Positions 9,040-20,512 are shown, numbered from the stretch's first letter. The stretch is 64,000 bases of DNA from Brucella gallinifaecis (GCF_006476605.1 NZ_ML636806.1:1-64000); one strand, 5' to 3'. A program made the numbers and translations. The notes: generated by a model from the sequence alone, not told the origin.

Positions 9040-10974
9040 TTATTGCGGCTGGGGATTAGGTTCCATCCCGGGTTCGCTACCCGGTTCCTCCCCTTTTTTC
9101 TTGCCGGTTCGTCCGGCTTTTGGCACGCCTGAACCGCGCGATGGCGTATCATTGCCCTGATCACGCGATGGCTTGTTGCCTGCAATCAGTTCCTTGATTT
9201 CATCACCGCTGAGCGTTTCATATTCAAGCAGACCTTCGGCCAGTGCAATCCAGTCCGCACGCTTCTCAGTCAAGATGCGGGTTGCTTCTGCATAGGCTTC
9301 ATCAACCAGACGGCGTACCTCGGCATCAATGATCTGCGCAGTTGCTTCCGAAATATTCTGCGTGCGCGAAACCGAATGACCCAGGAAAACTTCTTCCTGA
9401 TTATCACCATAGGCCACACGCCCAAGCTTGTCGGAATAGCCCCACTGCGTCACCATCGAACGTGCGAGCTTTGTGGCCTGCTGAATATCGGAAGACGCAC
9501 CGGAGGTGATGTTTTCCTTGCCGAACTTCAGCTCTTCCGCAACGCGGCCACCCATTAAAATCGCAAGGCGCGACACCATCCAGGTATAGGTTGCCGAATA
9601 GCGATCGCCTTCAGGCAACTGCATCACCATACCCAGCGCACGACCGCGCGGAATGATCGTGGCCTTATGGACAGGGTCAGACTTCGGTACATTAAGCGCA
9701 ACAATAGCATGACCAGCTTCGTGATAGGCTGTATTGGCCTTTTCTTCCGGCGTCATGGCAGAGCGGCGTTCCGCACCCATCATGATCTTGTCCTTGGCGT
9801 CTTCAAATTCCTGCATGGTCACGAGACGCTTGTTGCGACGCGCAGCCATAAGAGCCGATTCATTGACAAGGTTTGCAAGATCGGCACCGGAGAAGCCCGG
9901 CGTACCGCGTGCAACAATCTTGAGATCAACATTGGGTGCAAGCGGCACATTGCGCACATGCACTTTGAGAATCTGTTCACGACCGACAATATCCGGGTTC
10001 GGAACCACGACCTGACGGTCGAAGCGGCCCGGACGCAAGAGTGCAGGATCAAGCACGTCAGGACGGTTAGTCGCAGCAATCAGAATGATCGATTCATTGG
10101 CTTCAAAACCATCCATCTCGACCAGAAGCTGGTTAAGCGTCTGTTCGCGCTCGTCATTACCGCCACCAAGACCGGCGCCGCGATGGCGACCAACAGCATC
10201 GATTTCATCGATGAAGATAATGCAAGGCGCATTCTTTTTGGCCTGTTCGAACATGTCGCGGACACGGCTTGCACCAACACCGACAAACATTTCAACGAAG
10301 TCAGAACCGGAAATCGTGAAGAATGGAACATTGGCTTCACCGGCAACGGAACGTGCAAGCAAGGTCTTACCGGTTCCGGGAGGGCCAACGAGCAGAACAC
10401 CGCGCGGAATCTTGCCGCCCAGACGCTGGAACTTCTGCGGATCACGCAGAAATTCTACGATCTCTTCCAGATCCTGCTTGGCTTCTTCAACCCCGGCAAC
10501 ATCCTGAAAGGTGATACGACCATGCGCTTCGGTCAAAAGCTTTGCCTTTGACTTGCCAAACCCCATCGCACCGCGCGAGCCACCCTGCATCTGACGCATG
10601 AAGAATATCCACACGCCGAGAATGAGAATCATCGGCAGCCATGAAAGCAGAATACCGAGAAGTGAGCTGGAGCCGTCGCTTTCAGGACGGGCAGTAATCG
10701 TTACGCCCTTCTCTTCAAGGCGGGAAACCAGCCCGGCATCACCTGGTGAATAAGTCTGGAAAGTTGACCCGTTATCGGCAAGCGTACCACTGATCCGCTC
10801 ACCAGTAATCGTTACCGACTTAACGCGTCCGTTCGACACGTCATCGATAAACTGGGAGTAGGAAATTTCACGGGAATTGGAGCGCTGACCAGGACTCTGG
10901 AACAGGTTGAACAACGCTATCAAAAGTAGGGCAATGATCGCCCAGAGGGCGAAGTTGCGATAGTTCGGATTCAT
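9040..10974 (-). CDS. ftsH: ATP-dependent zinc metalloprotease FtsH
   Basis: A membrane-bound AAA+ protease that degrades misfolded membrane proteins and regulatory proteins, such as LpxC or sigma-32 in model species. The 644-residue protein has an N-terminal membrane segment (about 7-25), a periplasmic domain, a second membrane segment (about 104-125), Walker A GPPGTGKT, Walker [12 protein letters not shown], the second region of homology, and the zinc site HEAGH. The C-terminal tail is low-complexity and rich in G, K and P. The start [11 protein letters not shown] is the family start. It lies 100 bases downstream of tilS, a conserved neighbour in proteobacteria. Confidence 0.97.
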   Translation of the reverse strand: MNPNYRNFALWAIIALLLIALFNLFQSPGQRSNSREISYSQFIDDVSNGRVKSVTITGERISGTLADNGSTFQTYSPGDAGLVSRLEEKGVTITARPESDGSSSLLGILLSWLPMILILGVWIFFMRQMQGGSRGAMGFGKSKAKLLTEAHGRITFQDVAGVEEAKQDLEEIVEFLRDPQKFQRLGGKIPRGVLLVGPPGTGKTLLARSVAGEANVPFFTISGSDFVEMFVGVGASRVRDMFEQAKKNAPCIIFIDEIDAVGRHRGAGLGGGNDEREQTLNQLLVEMDGFEANESIILIAATNRPDVLDPALLRPGRFDRQVVVPNPDIVGREQILKVHVRNVPLAPNVDLKIVARGTPGFSGADLANLVNESALMAARRNKRLVTMQEFEDAKDKIMMGAERRSAMTPEEKANTAYHEAGHAIVALNVPKSDPVHKATIIPRGRALGMVMQLPEGDRYSATYTWMVSRLAILMGGRVAEELKFGKENITSGASSDIQQATKLARSMVTQWGYSDKLGRVAYGDNQEEVFLGHSVSRTQNISEATAQIIDAEVRRLVDEAYAEATRILTEKRADWIALAEGLLEYETLSGDEIKELIAGNKPSRDQGNDTPSRGSGVPKAGRTGKKKGEEPGSEPGMEPNPQPQ

Positions 10975-11074
10975 ATCGGGTCCAATCGATACCACGGCCA
11001 CCCGAAAAGGGCGGTACGATGTTTCAACCTAACATAGGATCGAAGCATGGCCTTGCCAAGGCGCGAGATGCCCC

Positions 11075-12445
11075 TCAGCTTCGATTCTTGTAAAACTGGT
11101 TTATAAAATTAGGACATTCGCGCCCAAATCGCGCTTCAATGGCCTTAGCCAACCCGAAATCATAACCGTGAAGCACATGATCAAAGATTGCAAAGTGTTT
11201 TTCGATAGTGATTCCTGCTGGCAATTGTTGCCCATCAACAGCCGGAACGCACAGCAATTTGCCATTTTCATAAATGGCAGGCAGAACGAGCAAGCCTTCA
11301 CGCTGCAAGAAATCAACGTCAATTGCGCTCTCTTCCATGAAACCGGCCAGTTCCTGCCTCTCAGGTGCAGCCACTTCAAACATCTTTTCAGTTTCATTCT
11401 TCAGGCGATAGCGCCCATCCCAGATGATGGCTTCACCCGGATCAAGCTGCATGACAGGAAGATTGCGGCGCTCACGACGAAACCTGTGTGGCTCACCGTT
11501 TTTACCAAGCTCCACGAGTGCACCAAAAACTGTGAGGCGCCCAACCTTTTCCTGCCCCGATAAAAGCCGTTCTATCCGCGACCGCTCAGTTTCGCCGGGA
11601 AGGAAGCGTCGACCACCCGCAAGCGAAGCAAGCAGCCCCGCAAACAGACGGCGAACATTTTCCGGCAGCATTGAATAAATAGATGCATCGACCAAAATCG
11701 TGCCAAATGCGTTCATTTGCAAACATGTACGAGCAGAAAGCGCCGCAATAAGCGCCGCATTATCGCGTTTGCGCGCCATAGATGCCAAAGCGATCTGAGC
11801 CAGAACCTGATCAGGATTGGCCTCCGCAGCAGATGTAAATCGCACCCGCGGACGCTCATAATTGGTGTTGACATTGCTGGGATCATCAAACCAGACAACC
11901 CCTCTTGCGCTGAGTTCCTGCCGCAGGCTTGAACGGGATGTTTCCAGCAATGGTCTCATCAAAACAACGGAGTTTTCCAGTCTTGACCGGGGCGCCATTG
12001 CAGCAAGCCCCCGCGCTTGCGAATGAGAGCTACGCTCTTTTCGCATCAAAAATGTTTCAATCTGATCATTGCGCGTATGCCCGGTCACAATGAAATCGGC
12101 ACCCGCCTCACATGCAGCCTGCACCAGCAATCGATAACGGGCAGAACGGGCCGCCGCAGCGACTCCGGTTTTCGGTTTAACCTCTTCCCATGCAAGAATA
12201 CGATGAGCGATACCGTTTTGCTTGCAAAGCTGCCCCACGCTTTCAGCCTCAAGGGTCGATTCATCACGCAAACGATGATCAATGGTAACAGCCGTCAGCG
12301 GCGGCGGATTATCCATCGTTGCAAGATAGTCCTTCAGCAGAAACAGCAAAGCAAGGGAATCACTGCCACCCGAAACAGCAGCAATAATTCCTTTTGCATT
12401 TTCCAGTCTGAAAGGCTCAAAAATATCGGTCGGGGAAAGCCCCAC
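11075..12445 (-). CDS. tilS: tRNA(Ile)-lysidine synthase
   Basis: TilS attaches lysine to C34 of the CAU-anticodon tRNA-Ile so that it reads AUA. The PP-loop ATP-binding motif SGGSDS is at residues 25-30. The N-terminal ATPase domain runs to about residue 230 and includes [14 protein letters not shown]. The C-terminal half is divergent, as is usual, and 456 residues is normal. The start is GTG with GGAGAAC six bases ahead, only 15 bases after the cpoB stop, so translation is probably coupled in a cpoB-tilS-ftsH transcript. Confidence 0.93.
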   Translation of the reverse strand: MGLSPTDIFEPFRLENAKGIIAAVSGGSDSLALLFLLKDYLATMDNPPPLTAVTIDHRLRDESTLEAESVGQLCKQNGIAHRILAWEEVKPKTGVAAAARSARYRLLVQAACEAGADFIVTGHTRNDQIETFLMRKERSSHSQARGLAAMAPRSRLENSVVLMRPLLETSRSSLRQELSARGVVWFDDPSNVNTNYERPRVRFTSAAEANPDQVLAQIALASMARKRDNAALIAALSARTCLQMNAFGTILVDASIYSMLPENVRRLFAGLLASLAGGRRFLPGETERSRIERLLSGQEKVGRLTVFGALVELGKNGEPHRFRRERRNLPVMQLDPGEAIIWDGRYRLKNETEKMFEVAAPERQELAGFMEESAIDVDFLQREGLLVLPAIYENGKLLCVPAVDGQQLPAGITIEKHFAIFDHVLHGYDFGLAKAIEARFGRECPNFINQFYKNRS

Positions 12446-12460
12446 AAATGTTCTCCAATA

Positions 12461-13918
12461 TCAGCACTTGATACGCAATTGCTCATCACTCACCCGCTTC
12501 AAAACGGCAGGTGCAGCATTCGGATAGCGCTCCGGTATCTGCTTGAATGTCGCGCAGGCAACATCATGATTATCCATTTTTTCAAGGGTCATACCAAGCT
12601 TGAACATATTTTCCGGCGCTCGTCTGGAATCTGGATAATCGCGCTGCGTATCGATAAAAACTGTTGCAGCGTCTGGATAGCGTGACTGACCATAAAGTGA
12701 TTCACCCAGCCAATAGCGTGCTTCCGCTGTCGACGGATCAGCCGGATAACGCTTGATATGTTCACGAAACCCGGTTTCAGCCGCTTTATAATCACCTGAA
12801 AGCAGATATTGATAGGCTGCCTGATAAAGCGAATTCGGATTATCATCCGTCGGCAATGAGGCAACAGTCTGCCCGGCAGCCTGACTTGCAGAGCCCTGAT
12901 CTATCGCACCTGGCTGAATATTTATCGTTTCGCCGATTACATTGCCATTGTTGTCAAAGCGGATAGAGCCGAGGGTTTTCGGCGGCTCTCCACGCTGTGG
13001 GCCACCTTGTGCAGCACCATCAGAACCAATAGCCATGGAATCGGCGCCCGCTACATTATTGGCCGCCGTCTGTGTGTTGGAAGATCCGAAATTTCCATCC
13101 TGTGCAACCTCACCAGAAACCCCGTTATCGGGGACTCCGGCAGAGGACGCATTGGCAAGCGAGGTTTCACCAGATGCATTTCCGGCATCCGCCCGACCAC
13201 CTTCCAGTTTCTGGAAACGACGCTCATTTTCTTCCTGCATTTTCTGCATCTGGTCCTGCAATTCAAGGACCTGAAAATTCATGGCTTCAGCACGATTACC
13301 AAGCCGATCCGCCATATTGACCGGATCGCCTGTGCCTTGTGCACAAAGATCACTGCCTGGAGGCGGGCTTATCTGGGCGCTCTGTGCTGCATTCGACTTT
13401 GCCGGCGCAGCAATACCCTGCTTCTTTTCCAGCTCTTCAAAGCGGAAATCATTATCATCCTGCGTCTTCTGCAACAGCTCGTTGGTAAAGGAAATCTGCG
13501 CGTCAACATCCTCAACCTTGCCGGTGAGGTTGCGGATCAATTCCTGCTGTAAACCGGGGCTTTGCTGATAGCCACCTTGTCCACCCGCACCACTATCGTG
13601 CATGGCATCATCAAGAATTGCTGTCGAACCAATTTTCACATTATTCTGTGCACCACCATTGCCTTTTTCCAACGCCCGAAACCGGGTTTCATTATCGCGT
13701 TGAATTTTGAGCATATTGTCACGCAGTTGCATGATACGGACATAGGACTGCGCATTCTGATGTGCCAGATTACAAACCTGCTGCAAAAACTGATCACTAC
13801 CAGAGCTCCCCACCTGCGCCAGCTGGATAGCCCCCTGTTGCGAAACACCAGACGCTGCCAGAACCGGAGTACCCACCAAAAGCGGCAACATGGCAATTGC
13901 CAGCGTCACTTTCCTCAT
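12461..13918 (-). CDS. cpoB: Tol-Pal system protein CpoB/YbgF
   Basis: A periplasmic partner of TolA that links peptidoglycan synthesis with outer-membrane constriction. It has a signal peptide (about residues 1-22) and C-terminal TPR repeats from about residue 360, beginning SLYQAAYQYLLSGDYKAAETGF. The 485-residue protein is much longer than the E. coli protein (about 260). The extra length is an N-terminal region with three related coiled-coil segments (about 65-86, 145-166 and 220-240), each ending in an N-x-x-x-R-F-x-x-LE pattern, joined by Gly/Ser/Ala-rich linkers. I prefer the MRKVTLA start because GAGG lies seven bases upstream; an ATG four codons earlier is possible. Confidence 0.93.
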   Translation of the reverse strand: MRKVTLAIAMLPLLVGTPVLAASGVSQQGAIQLAQVGSSGSDQFLQQVCNLAHQNAQSYVRIMQLRDNMLKIQRDNETRFRALEKGNGGAQNNVKIGSTAILDDAMHDSGAGGQGGYQQSPGLQQELIRNLTGKVEDVDAQISFTNELLQKTQDDNDFRFEELEKKQGIAAPAKSNAAQSAQISPPPGSDLCAQGTGDPVNMADRLGNRAEAMNFQVLELQDQMQKMQEENERRFQKLEGGRADAGNASGETSLANASSAGVPDNGVSGEVAQDGNFGSSNTQTAANNVAGADSMAIGSDGAAQGGPQRGEPPKTLGSIRFDNNGNVIGETINIQPGAIDQGSASQAAGQTVASLPTDDNPNSLYQAAYQYLLSGDYKAAETGFREHIKRYPADPSTAEARYWLGESLYGQSRYPDAATVFIDTQRDYPDSRRAPENMFKLGMTLEKMDNHDVACATFKQIPERYPNAAPAVLKRVSDEQLRIKC

Positions 13919-14183
13919 TGGTTGCCTCATTCTCTCTTGCCCCTATCGCTCACTCGTCGAAAAATGATTATGCCCTGAAACTATGAACCGCAACCACAAT
14001 GGTCTGGATAATGAATCAGACACAATGCCTGAACATTTTCTGAACACCTGATTTTTCACGCTTCATTTCAGCTTTTAGAGAAAAATCATAAAAAGCATAG
14101 ATGCTTTCCCTAAGGTCCTGCCCCTAAGACACAGGTGAGTTCGGCCAAAATTTGTCAAAAACCCCAAATACTGCCGCCAAAAT

Positions 14184-14213
14184 GAAAAAAAGCGGCCCGA
14201 AGACCGCTTTTCT
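14184..14213 (-). terminator. Terminator of pal; rest of the pal-cpoB gap
   Basis: AAAAGCGG / CCGCTTTT hairpin about 30 bases after the pal stop, with a T run on the minus strand. The surrounding 324-base gap (13919-14242) contains no other gene that I can see, so cpoB probably has its own promoter there. Confidence 0.75.
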
Positions 14214-14242
14214 CTGATCAGGTTCAGACTATAGGCTGAAAT

Positions 14243-14749
14243 TTAGCTGCCTGCACCGTTAAGAACGGTAACTGCACGACGGTTTTGCGACCAGCAAGAA
14301 TTGTTGTCACAAACAGCGATCGGACGCTCATTACCGTAAGAGACTGTGCGCATACGGCTGGTTGGAACGCCACGTGCTGCAAGGAAATCTCGCGTTGCAG
14401 CAGCACGGCGCTGGCCAAGCGCGAGGTTGTATTCACGTGTACCGCGTTCGTCCGCATGGCCTTCGATCGTGACCGAATATTGCGGATAGCGCTGCAGCCA
14501 CTGTGCCTGTTTGGAAAGCGTCTGCTGTGCATCAGCACGAATCAGCGAAGAATCAAGATCAAACAGAATACGATCGCCGACATTTACAGTGAAATCCTGA
14601 GCAGAGCCGGGGGTTGCAGCACCACCAGCCAGACCAAGATCACCGGCATTGTTCGGAAGATTCTTTTTCGACGCACAGCCTGCAATGGCGAGCGACATGA
14701 AAAGGGCAATAGCGATCGGGTTTCGTGCAATCGACTGGATACGGCGCAT
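14243..14749 (-). CDS. pal: Peptidoglycan-associated lipoprotein (Omp16-like)
   Basis: Pal anchors the outer membrane to peptidoglycan and is recycled by Tol during division. The 168-residue precursor has a lipoprotein signal with lipobox LAIAGC (the Cys near residue 24 would be lipidated), a short linker, and an OmpA-like domain with IEGHADERGTREYNLALGQRRA and the NRRAV end, which contact diaminopimelate. It closely resembles Brucella Omp16 as I recall it. The start MRRIQSIARN has AAGGAG eight bases upstream. It is separated from tolB by a terminator, so it is likely transcribed on its own. Confidence 0.96.
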   Translation of the reverse strand: MRRIQSIARNPIAIALFMSLAIAGCASKKNLPNNAGDLGLAGGAATPGSAQDFTVNVGDRILFDLDSSLIRADAQQTLSKQAQWLQRYPQYSVTIEGHADERGTREYNLALGQRRAAATRDFLAARGVPTSRMRTVSYGNERPIAVCDNNSCWSQNRRAVTVLNGAGS

Positions 14750-14952
14750 GGGCCGGAGCTCCTTAAGATTTGATGTTCCTGCGTAACCATCCAATAATCA
14801 TATCTGGGTTAAAACAGGCTCAAGAAGTGTGGTTAATGATTTCTTTCGACCATCTGCAAACCGTTTTTCTCCGGTAGCAATACTGTTTTAGCACTGAAAG
14901 CTAAATGCGGCAGAAACACGGCTCAACTCTGTTATTATGGCATATTGCCATG

Positions 14953-14988
14953 AAAAAGGCACAAAATCGAGATTCGCGCCTTTTTATC
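14953..14988 (-). terminator. Terminator of tolB
   Basis: AAAAAGGC / GCCTTTTT outer stem with an inner CGA / TCG stem, about 20 bases beyond the tolB stop in the tolB-pal gap. Confidence 0.65.
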
Positions 14989-15006
14989 TCAATCACATCA
15001 ATCAGA

Positions 15007-16338
15007 TTATTCGAGCAATGGCGACCAGGCCGGGTCGGAAGCAAAGTTCGGTGTCTGAATCTGGCGCTCATTGCGTCCAGTCAGATCAATACTGAAAAGC
15101 TTTGGTCCACCCGCGCCTGCGGCTTTGCGGAAGAACATCAGAACCCGACCATTGGGTGCCCATGTCGGACCCTCATTATGGAAGCCTGATGTCAAAAGAC
15201 GCTCACCTGTTCCATCAGTCTTCATCACACCAATAGAAAACTGTCCCTGCGACTGTTTGGTAAAGGCGATGAGATCGCCACGCGGAGACCAGACAGGGGT
15301 CGAATAACTGCCATCACCTGACGATATCCGGCGTGGATTGGAACCATCAGCACCCATAATATAGAGCTGCGGACGTCCGCCACGGTCAGATGAAAACACA
15401 ATCTGCGAACCATCGGGTGAGTAAGACGCACTTGTATCAATCGCCTGACTGCTGGTCAGGCGCGTCGTTGTGCGGTTGCGCAAATCCATCGTATAGATAT
15501 TTGCACTGCCATCATCTTGCAAAAGGCTCATGACGACCTTCTGGCCATCGGGCGAAAAGCGCGGTGCAATCGACATTCCGGGAAAGTTGCCAACCAGTTC
15601 ACGCTGGCCTGTTTCAAGCTGCAACAGATAAACGCGCGGCTGACCGCCAGCAAAAGACATATAAGTCACTTCCTGCCGGTTGGGTGAAAAGCGCGGTGTT
15701 AAAGCCATGTCACGACCATCCGAAAGATAGCGGACATTGGCGCCATCCTGATCCATGATCGCCAGACGTTTGACACGCTTTTGCGCAGGACCGGATTCAT
15801 CGACAAAAACGACGCGGGTATCAAAATAGCCTTTTTCACCCGTCAGGCGTTCATAGATTGCATCAGCAATAATATGAGCCACCCGACGCCAGTTATCCGG
15901 CGTGGTAAAGAACTGCTGACCAATCAGCTGCTGTCCGCCAAATGTATCCCACAGGCGGAATTCTGCTTTCAAACGACCATCCGGCTGCTTGGTGATCCGC
16001 CCGGTCACAAGTGCCTGCGCATTGATGACCTTCCAGTCGTCAAAACGTGGCGCTGCATCAGGGTTGGAAATCTTTTCAATGAATGCGCCTTTGTTGATTG
16101 GCGCAAAAAGACCCGAACGCTCAAGATCGGCTGCAATCACCGAAGTGATATTTGCCCCAAGCTGATCGCCTGAAAGGAAATCAGTTATGGCAATCGGCAA
16201 AGGCTCGACAACACCCTTGTTGATGTTGATTTCAACCACGGCATGCGCAGGAGCGATTGCAACAAAACTTGCAGCAATCACGCAAGCCAAAGCCGACAAC
16301 GTCGCCCGTATCTTTGTTTTCATAATGCCCGTTTTCAT
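15007..16338 (-). CDS. tolB: Tol-Pal system beta-propeller protein TolB
   Basis: A periplasmic protein that shuttles between Pal and TolA. The 443-residue protein has a signal peptide ending APAHA before VVEINI. The short amino segment after cleavage is the TolA-binding region. Residues up to about 180 form the alpha/beta domain, followed by a six-bladed propeller of WD40-like PD40 repeats such as [31 protein letters not shown] and [12 protein letters not shown]. The start MKTGIMKTK is chosen because the upstream extension overlaps tolA and carries no signal sequence. It follows tolA by 56 bases. Confidence 0.96.
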   Translation of the reverse strand: MKTGIMKTKIRATLSALACVIAASFVAIAPAHAVVEININKGVVEPLPIAITDFLSGDQLGANITSVIAADLERSGLFAPINKGAFIEKISNPDAAPRFDDWKVINAQALVTGRITKQPDGRLKAEFRLWDTFGGQQLIGQQFFTTPDNWRRVAHIIADAIYERLTGEKGYFDTRVVFVDESGPAQKRVKRLAIMDQDGANVRYLSDGRDMALTPRFSPNRQEVTYMSFAGGQPRVYLLQLETGQRELVGNFPGMSIAPRFSPDGQKVVMSLLQDDGSANIYTMDLRNRTTTRLTSSQAIDTSASYSPDGSQIVFSSDRGGRPQLYIMGADGSNPRRISSGDGSYSTPVWSPRGDLIAFTKQSQGQFSIGVMKTDGTGERLLTSGFHNEGPTWAPNGRVLMFFRKAAGAGGPKLFSIDLTGRNERQIQTPNFASDPAWSPLLE

Positions 16339-16394
16339 GTCTTTAGGGACCTCTTTTGTCCTTGGCACTGAACTTAAACGTGACCGAAATCCAG

Positions 16395-17453
16395 TCAGAA
16401 CATTTCGCTTGGGTCGAAATTGACAATCACTTCCGACCATGAATCATATTTATCCGCAGGCAGATTATAGGGCGCACAGCGTGCAACAGCGCGACGTGCG
16501 CTTTCCGCGGCCGCTCTGCCCACCCCGTCACTGCCGCCACCCGATGTCACCTGCGGAGACCCCTGAATGGAACCATCCTGATTGAGATGCATCTTGACCG
16601 TCACAACAAGTCCGGGCGCATCGGCAACACCGGCGGGAACATTCCAGCATTTGGAAATTGCCCCCCGAAGGGCATCCATTTCACTCTGGCTGAGCTTTGA
16701 GCCACCAGTATTCTTCTTGCCACCCAATGATGCCTGATCATTTGAACGTTTTGCACCGCCGCCTGAAGCCTTCTGCTTGTTAAGAAGGGCTGCAACCTCA
16801 TCTGCAATCGCATCATTTTTCGACTGCGATGTTTGTGATGCGGACTGCGTCGGTTTCTTCTCCTGCACAGGCTTGCGATCTGGCGTCTTTGCCGTCTGCG
16901 CCTGCGGCGGCTTTGGTTTTGCCTGTGGTGCAGGAACATTATCCGGCAGTTTCGGTGCACTCTGATCCGGCGCTTCCGCCTGCTTCTCAATCGCCTCTGC
17001 AACCGGATCAGGCTTCACTTCCTGCTTTTCCTCCGGCCTGGTCTGAACTTCCGTCGCAGGCACCGGCAGCGGTTTTTCCTGTGGCTTTGGCTCAGGCTTT
17101 GCTTCCGGCTTCTTCACCGGCTCCGGCTGCGCCTTGGGTTCCTCTGCCGCCTCAATCGGCTTGGCCTTGGTATCAGGTTTTGGAGGTGTCTGAAGATCGA
17201 CATCATTGTCACCAACATTTTGCGCATCAGGCACAATATTTGGCTTTTTCGTCGGAATCGGTGCCGACTTTTCTTTCATAGGCGCGGTTTTGTCGCCCTG
17301 CTGGATTTGTGTGATTGATTCAATCGGAACGATGTCGACCGGAAATGACTCCGAATCCTGCACATCAAAAGCTTTGGGTGCAGAAAACGAAACCACCGCC
17401 AGCGCAACCGCCACGGCATGCAATGCAACAGAAGATGTCAGGCCAACCTTCAT
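16395..17453 (-). CDS. tolA: Cell envelope integrity protein TolA
   Basis: The energy-transducing spanner of the Tol system. The 352 residues show the classic three-part layout: an N-terminal membrane anchor (about 7-25), a long Pro/Lys/Glu/Gln-rich stalk (about 55-240) that crosses the periplasm, and a C-terminal domain (about 250-352) with [16 protein letters not shown] and the two conserved cysteines that in TolA form a disulfide. It starts seven bases after the tolR stop, so tolQ, tolR and tolA are one transcript. The stalk is low-complexity, so homology rests on layout, ends and context. Confidence 0.93.
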   Translation of the reverse strand: MKVGLTSSVALHAVAVALAVVSFSAPKAFDVQDSESFPVDIVPIESITQIQQGDKTAPMKEKSAPIPTKKPNIVPDAQNVGDNDVDLQTPPKPDTKAKPIEAAEEPKAQPEPVKKPEAKPEPKPQEKPLPVPATEVQTRPEEKQEVKPDPVAEAIEKQAEAPDQSAPKLPDNVPAPQAKPKPPQAQTAKTPDRKPVQEKKPTQSASQTSQSKNDAIADEVAALLNKQKASGGGAKRSNDQASLGGKKNTGGSKLSQSEMDALRGAISKCWNVPAGVADAPGLVVTVKMHLNQDGSIQGSPQVTSGGGSDGVGRAAAESARRAVARCAPYNLPADKYDSWSEVIVNFDPSEMF

Positions 17454-17460
17454 AATGCCG

Positions 17461-17913
17461 TCAGCTATCCTGCTCCTGGAGGGTCACAAGGCCGATATTC
17501 TTGAAACCGGCGGCGGAAATACGGGCCATGACCTTCATGACTGTGCCATAATCGGCAGCCTTGTCACCGCGCACAAAAATGCGCTCCTCATAACCCGTTT
17601 TGGCAATGGCCTGTAATTTCGGAACCACTTCCTCAATCGGAATTTCGGTTTCCTGAATATAAATCCTGCCTTCATTATTGACCGACACTGTGATCGGCTG
17701 CGTATCGGCATTCATCGATTTTGCCTGCGTATCAGGTAAATCAATGGGCACACCCACGGTCAGAAGCGGTGCAGAAACCATAAAAATGATCAGCAATACC
17801 AGCATCACGTCCACGAATGGCGTAACGTTGATCTCGCTCATCAATGCCTTCCTGCGGCCCCGTCTGCGACGGCCACCTGACTGCATTCCCTGATTTCCAA
17901 CTGACATGCCCAT
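17461..17913 (-). CDS. tolR: Tol-Pal system protein TolR
   Basis: An ExbD/TolR family protein that with TolQ forms the proton-driven motor powering TolA. The 150-residue protein has a basic N-terminus ([11 protein letters not shown]), then [22 protein letters not shown], the single membrane helix with the essential aspartate (in FVDVML), and a periplasmic domain. Two adjacent ATGs are possible; I keep the first, which has GGGAAA upstream. It lies 111 bases after tolQ and 7 before tolA. Confidence 0.96.
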   Translation of the reverse strand: MGMSVGNQGMQSGGRRRRGRRKALMSEINVTPFVDVMLVLLIIFMVSAPLLTVGVPIDLPDTQAKSMNADTQPITVSVNNEGRIYIQETEIPIEEVVPKLQAIAKTGYEERIFVRGDKAADYGTVMKVMARISAAGFKNIGLVTLQEQDS

Positions 17914-18024
17914 TGCAAATTTCCCGAAGGCTTGATTTCAACCGTTAAGTGCCGGAACGCTTTACTTTTTGTTTTCACACAGGTCGTTATCGGAAAGCCG
18001 GTTCCCAGTTTTCCGCGACATGTT

Positions 18025-18735
18025 TTAACTGCGTGGCGTCAGCTTCTCATCAATTTGGCGCGACAGTATGGCAGAAAACTCATCCGCAAAACCTTCAAGC
18101 TTTCCGCTGATCTTGCCCGCATCACTTGAGAGCTTGTTGTAAGCGATAACAGCCGGAATAGCTGCAAGAAGACCGATTGCTGTCGCAAGCAATGCTTCCG
18201 CAATACCCGGTGCCACAACCGCAAGACTGGTATTTTTCGATGCTGCAATGGCCTGGAACGAGGTCATGATCCCCACAACCGTTCCAAACAAACCCACAAA
18301 TGGCGCAGCCGAACCGGTTGTTGCAAGAAAACCAAGACGCGATTCCAGTTTCTCACCTTCACGCGCAAGCGCGACATCCATCGCCTTGTCGATACGCATC
18401 TGCAAGCCAATCGGCGAGCGCGCACCTTTCTCAAAAGATTTTTTCCATTCACGCATCGCAGCAATGAAAATGGAAGCCATGCCCGTTGTCCGGCGTTCAT
18501 TCAGCGTACGATAAAGCTCTTCCAGCGACTGCCCTGACCAGAAAGCCTGCTCAAAACGATCAATCGCACGGCGGGCGCGGCCATAGGAAACAATCTTGTC
18601 CACGATGATTGCCCAGGTCCAGACCGATGCACCTATAAGGCCGAGCATCACGAGCTTGACGACCCAGCCCGCATGCATAAACAAACCCCAGAGGGTAATA
18701 TCGGCGGCGGGGGCCGCGAGAGCAACATTTTCCAT
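18025..18735 (-). CDS. tolQ: Tol-Pal system protein TolQ
   Basis: The MotA/TolQ/ExbB-type proton channel subunit of the Tol motor. The 236-residue protein has a first membrane helix (about 20-45), a cytoplasmic domain with the EKSFEKGARSPIGLQMRIDKAM region, and the paired helices LGFLATTGSAAPFVGLFGTVVGIMTSF and GIAEALLATAIGLLAAIPAVIAYN that line the proton path. I start at MENVALAAPA; the open frame upstream is longer but unconserved. It is the first gene of the tolQRAB run. The 287-base gap upstream (18736-19022) separates it from ybgC and must hold a promoter; no other feature is visible there. Confidence 0.96.
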   Translation of the reverse strand: MENVALAAPAADITLWGLFMHAGWVVKLVMLGLIGASVWTWAIIVDKIVSYGRARRAIDRFEQAFWSGQSLEELYRTLNERRTTGMASIFIAAMREWKKSFEKGARSPIGLQMRIDKAMDVALAREGEKLESRLGFLATTGSAAPFVGLFGTVVGIMTSFQAIAASKNTSLAVVAPGIAEALLATAIGLLAAIPAVIAYNKLSSDAGKISGKLEGFADEFSAILSRQIDEKLTPRS

Positions 18736-19022
18736 CGATCTACCGTCCTCGAATCCAAACGCCCGGCATTGTGACCGGGCGGTATCGCAAATTACTCGTA
18801 AAACGTCCGCTGCCGAACGTCCCAACCGCCATAACCGGATTTTAACTATAAATCCTCAAGCGCTTGTCATGGTTAATTTTGGTGAAAGGAAGGCGTTACA
18901 TCGTAACGAACCTCTCAACCGAATCCGTCAGCATGATTAATCCAATATTATGGTTAAAGATGCGTTAGCATTTACTGAGAAGAAATATATGCCCGTTATT
19001 TTTTGCAGGATATTTCAAAATA

Positions 19023-19466
19023 TCAGCCAGCTTTCGTGAAAGCCTCGCGCCATTCATCCGGTATACGACGCGGATGGCCTTGCTTGGTGATCATCACGGC
19101 CTCGACTTTCGCTTCCGAAAGCAGTCTTTCCTCACACGTGATCTTCTGCGCCATGATCACACGGGCCCCGCGGATTTCGCTCACACGGGTTTCAATCAAA
19201 ATCAGATCATCCATTTTTGCAGGTGATTTATATTCAATCTCCATACGGCGAACGACCCAGACCATTTCTTCGCCAAGCGAACCTTCTGCAAGCTCAATGT
19301 GATGCACATCCTGAAGCCGCAGAAAATCCGTACGGCCACGCTCGTAAAATTCCAGATAGCGACCATGATAGACAAAGCCGGAAAAATCCGTGTCGGCATA
19401 ATAGATACGGGCATAAAGATAATGGGTGCCGTCTTTGAGTTCACCTGCAACCTGTGCATCATTCAT
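19023..19466 (-). CDS. ybgC: Tol-Pal-associated acyl-CoA thioesterase YbgC
   Basis: A hot-dog-fold thioesterase of 147 residues. The active-site region [33 protein letters not shown] (given here in part as [13 protein letters not shown]) carries the catalytic Asp of the 4-hydroxybenzoyl-CoA thioesterase family. Members hydrolyse short acyl-CoAs or interact with acyl carrier protein and phospholipid enzymes. Its start overlaps the ruvB stop by four bases (ATGA), so translation is coupled. It lies between ruvCAB and tolQ, the usual alphaproteobacterial order. Confidence 0.94.
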   Translation of the reverse strand: MNDAQVAGELKDGTHYLYARIYYADTDFSGFVYHGRYLEFYERGRTDFLRLQDVHHIELAEGSLGEEMVWVVRRMEIEYKSPAKMDDLILIETRVSEIRGARVIMAQKITCEERLLSEAKVEAVMITKQGHPRRIPDEWREAFTKAG

Positions 19467-20512
19467 ATCTGGTCGTCTTCCGTGAAAAGGCCGAACTGCG
19501 ACTGCTGCGTTGCTTCAGCAGGTGCAGCAAGCCCCAGATGCTGCCATGCAAGATTAGTCAAAACGCGACCACGCGGTGTGCGCTGCAAGAAACCCTGCTG
19601 GATCATATAGGGTTCAATAATGTCTTCAATCGCATCCCGCGGTTCAGACAAACCCGCTGCAATGGTTTCGATACCAACCGGACCGCCGCCAAAATTACGG
19701 GCAATCATGTCAAGATAACGCCGGTCAAGCTGGTCGAAACCGCGATTATCCACTTCAAGCCGCGACAGGGCTTCATCGGCAATCTTGCTGTCGATCACAT
19801 CCGCACCTGCCACCAGCGCAAAATCGCGAACGCGGCGCAACAGGCGTCCAGCAATGCGCGGTGTACCACGCGAACGCCGCGCCACTTCAAGCGCCCCATC
19901 GGGTGAAATGCCCATCTGCATGATACGTGCACCACGGCGCACAATATATTCAAGCTCTTCAACCGTATAGAAATTGAGCCGAACCGGAATGCCGAAACGA
20001 TCCCGCAATGGCGTGGTCAGAAGCCCAAGCCGTGTGGTTGCCGCAACAAGCGTGAATTTCGCAAGATCAATCTTTACCGAACGCGCCGCCGGACCTTCAC
20101 CAATGATAAGATCAAGCTGAAAATCTTCCATCGCCGGATAGAGAATTTCTTCTACAGCCGGGCTGAGACGATGAATCTCATCGATAAACAGCACATCGCG
20201 ATCTTCAAGATTGGTCAGAAGTGCTGCAAGATCACCCGCTTTTGCAATCACCGGACCGGATGTCGAGCGAAAATTGACACCAAGCTCCTTGGCCATAATC
20301 TGCGCGAGCGTGGTTTTACCCAGTCCCGGAGGGCCGACAAACAGCACATGATCAAGTGCTTCACCACGAACCTTTGCAGCCTCAATAAAGACCTTGAGAT
20401 TGGCGCGTGCTTGCGCCTGCCCGACAAAATCATCCAGCGTTTGCGGACGCAATGTCGTATCACTGTCTTCACTACGCAGATCAGCGTCAATCAATGGGTT
20501 GCGCTCGCTCAT
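19463..20512 (-). CDS. ruvB: Holliday junction branch-migration helicase RuvB
   Basis: The AAA+ motor that with RuvA drives branch migration of Holliday junctions. The 349-residue protein has Walker [13 protein letters not shown], Walker [10 protein letters not shown], sensor 1 [10 protein letters not shown], arginine-finger region PLRDRFG, and a C-terminal winged-helix domain with RTPRGRVLT. It is full length. It is downstream of ruvA by about 40 bases and translationally coupled to ybgC. Confidence 0.97.
   Translation of the reverse strand: MSERNPLIDADLRSEDSDTTLRPQTLDDFVGQAQARANLKVFIEAAKVRGEALDHVLFVGPPGLGKTTLAQIMAKELGVNFRSTSGPVIAKAGDLAALLTNLEDRDVLFIDEIHRLSPAVEEILYPAMEDFQLDLIIGEGPAARSVKIDLAKFTLVAATTRLGLLTTPLRDRFGIPVRLNFYTVEELEYIVRRGARIMQMGISPDGALEVARRSRGTPRIAGRLLRRVRDFALVAGADVIDSKIADEALSRLEVDNRGFDQLDRRYLDMIARNFGGGPVGIETIAAGLSEPRDAIEDIIEPYMIQQGFLQRTPRGRVLTNLAWQHLGLAAPAEATQQSQFGLFTEDDQI

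Noticed and set aside
9667-10551. 294-codon plus-strand open frame inside ftsH
   Set aside because: It lies antisense to the most conserved part of FtsH (AAA and protease domains). The translation has no recognisable family.
14805-14825. A CtrA box upstream of pal
   Set aside because: TTAA-AACAGGC-TCAA matches only one half fully; I do not count it.
18937-18960. A CtrA box upstream of tolQ
   Set aside because: The two TTAA elements are 13 bases apart and not 7.
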